Of a stretch of 64,000 nucleotides of DNA, positions 62,776 through 64,000 are shown piece after piece. Position 1 is the first letter of the stretch; each line of letters starts with the position of its first letter. The stretch lies in assembly GCA_022648545.1 (NCBI GenBank), contig JALCMP010000004.1, positions 1 to 64,000 of the forward strand, written 5' to 3'. The position numbers were made by a program, and so were the translations under genes. The notes beneath the pieces were generated by a model. It saw only the letters and a list, made by a program, of their open reading frames with translations. It did not search any database and was not told the origin of the DNA. The stretch is from Bacteroidales bacterium (GTDB lineage Bacteria > Bacteroidota > Bacteroidia > Bacteroidales > UBA932).

Positions 62776-64000
62776 TTATAAAAATTCCACAGTTTTTTCC
62801 AGATGGATTCCGTGCGAACCCTTAATAAGAATCGACATTCCGGAAATATTATCGTCCGACAAACGGGATAACAGAATATCCACATTCGGATAAAGGGAAA
62901 CAGGTTGACTGTCCCCGTGGAAATAGCGTTCATATGCAGTACGGAATATCTCCCCAACCAAAACAAGAGACTCAGGTTTTAGGGAAAGTGCATATTCTAT
63001 AACTGCTTCATGTTCTTCAACTGCATTATCGCCAAGTTCGAGCATATCGCCGAGTATCATCATCTTGTGATCAAAATTAAGAAGCCCAAAATTCTCGAGG
63101 GCAGCCTTCATGCTTGTTGGATTGGCATTGTAGGCATCTATAATAAGAGTATTACGTCCGGTCCGCTTCATCTGGGAGCGGTTGTTTGACGGAACATAAT
63201 CGCTTATCGCCTTTACGGCTTCGGCGGTAGGAACGGCGAAATAAGTAGCCACGCTTAAGGCCGCCAGTACATTATCCGCATTATAATTACCTATAAGATT
63301 AGTCTTTAATACATAAGACGGTTTTGAAGAAGAGGAGGAGTAACTCGGATTAAGTATAACCATTTTAAGATACGGATTATCCTTCCCTCCGTTTAAAATT
63401 CTTGCCCCGTTCTGCGCCAAGCCATATGGGACAAGCCTCATATTCGTTCTCGTACGAGCCATCCCGGTTAATACCGGATTATCCATATTTATAAAAACAA
63501 GCTTTTTACGGGCATTCAGATAATCGTACAATTCACCTTTTGTCTTTTTCACACCTTCAATCGACCCAAAGAATTCCAGATGAGCCTTTCCTATACTCGT
63601 AATAATACCAAAAGAAGGGCATACGAGATTAACCAACTCTTTTATTTCTCCCGGATGGCTCGCCCCCATTTCCACAACTGCGATTTGCGTAAGTCCGTTT
63701 ATCTTTAGCATGGTAAGAGGAACACCTATGGCATTGTTAAAATTTCCGGAAGTTGAAACAACATTATATTTTGTGGAGAGTACCGCGGCAATAAGTTCCT
63801 TAGTAGTTGTTTTTCCGTTGGTTCCGGTAAGAGCTATGACAGGAAGCCTGTATCTAAGCCTGTGGTATTTTGCCATTTTCTGGAGAGTCTCCAGCGTGTT
63901 TCCGGTTAGGATAAGCCTTTCCCTGTAAATTTCTTCTTTTTCATAAAGTCCGGCATCGTCTATCACTGCCATGGAAGCACCGGAGTTCAGGGCGGCAACG
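62776..64000 (-). CDS. murF: UDP-N-acetylmuramoyl-tripeptide--D-alanyl-D-alanine ligase, 5' end beyond window
   Basis: VIALTGTNGKTTTKELIAAVLSTKYNV, TSGNFNNAIGVPLTML, IDAYNANPTSMKAALENF; frame stays open to 64000 (VAALNSGASMAVIDD). Confidence 0.95.
   Translation of the reverse strand, partial: VAALNSGASMAVIDDAGLYEKEEIYRERLILTGNTLETLQKMAKYHRLRYRLPVIALTGTNGKTTTKELIAAVLSTKYNVVSTSGNFNNAIGVPLTMLKINGLTQIAVVEMGASHPGEIKELVNLVCPSFGIITSIGKAHLEFFGSIEGVKKTKGELYDYLNARKKLVFINMDNPVLTGMARTRTNMRLVPYGLAQNGARILNGGKDNPYLKMVILNPSYSSSSSKPSYVLKTNLIGNYNADNVLAALSVATYFAVPTAEAVKAISDYVPSNNRSQMKRTGRNTLIIDAYNANPTSMKAALENFGLLNFDHKMMILGDMLELGDNAVEEHEAVIEYALSLKPESLVLVGEIFRTAYERYFHGDSQPVSLYPNVDILLSRLSDDNISGMSILIKGSHGIHLEKTVEFL

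Overview
This 64 kb window looks like a Bacteroidales-type chromosomal core region: Bacteroidetes-style -33 TTTG / -7 TAnnTTTG promoters, and PG0541, DUF4831, HU-CCDC81-like, FISUMP and GH97 families. It holds about 55 confident CDSs and one tRNA-Asn. It is mostly housekeeping: OPT transporter, pepT, GH97, folE, mqnB, trkA, leuS, phoH, gcvT, apbE, fumarase, prfB, recX, rlmN, recA, trpS, dnaG, metG, rpsF-rpsR-rplI, pepD, a TetR-TolC-MFP-RND efflux operon, and murF truncated at the right edge. I saw no prophage, transposon, CRISPR array, toxin-antitoxin or defence island, and I do not claim a new multi-gene system. The items most worth a second look are: (1) a promoter to terminator unit without an ORF (about 80 nt, minus strand, ~49402-49480) next to the rpsF operon, with its promoter inside an inverted repeat; (2) a structured rpsF leader that may be an S6:S18 autoregulatory element; (3) an M28 peptidase fused to a C-terminal TonB domain; (4) the prfB +1 programmed frameshift, which the ORF track truncates; (5) three gene junctions where stop and start codons abut in the same frame, two of them between tandem paralogues; (6) a consensus divergent promoter with a GC-rich discriminator at the left edge that may be a stable-RNA leader; (7) an HU-CCDC81-like membrane protein with no SPOR domain; (8) a probable leaderless dnaG mRNA. 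All family names come from reading the translated sequence; no database search was run.
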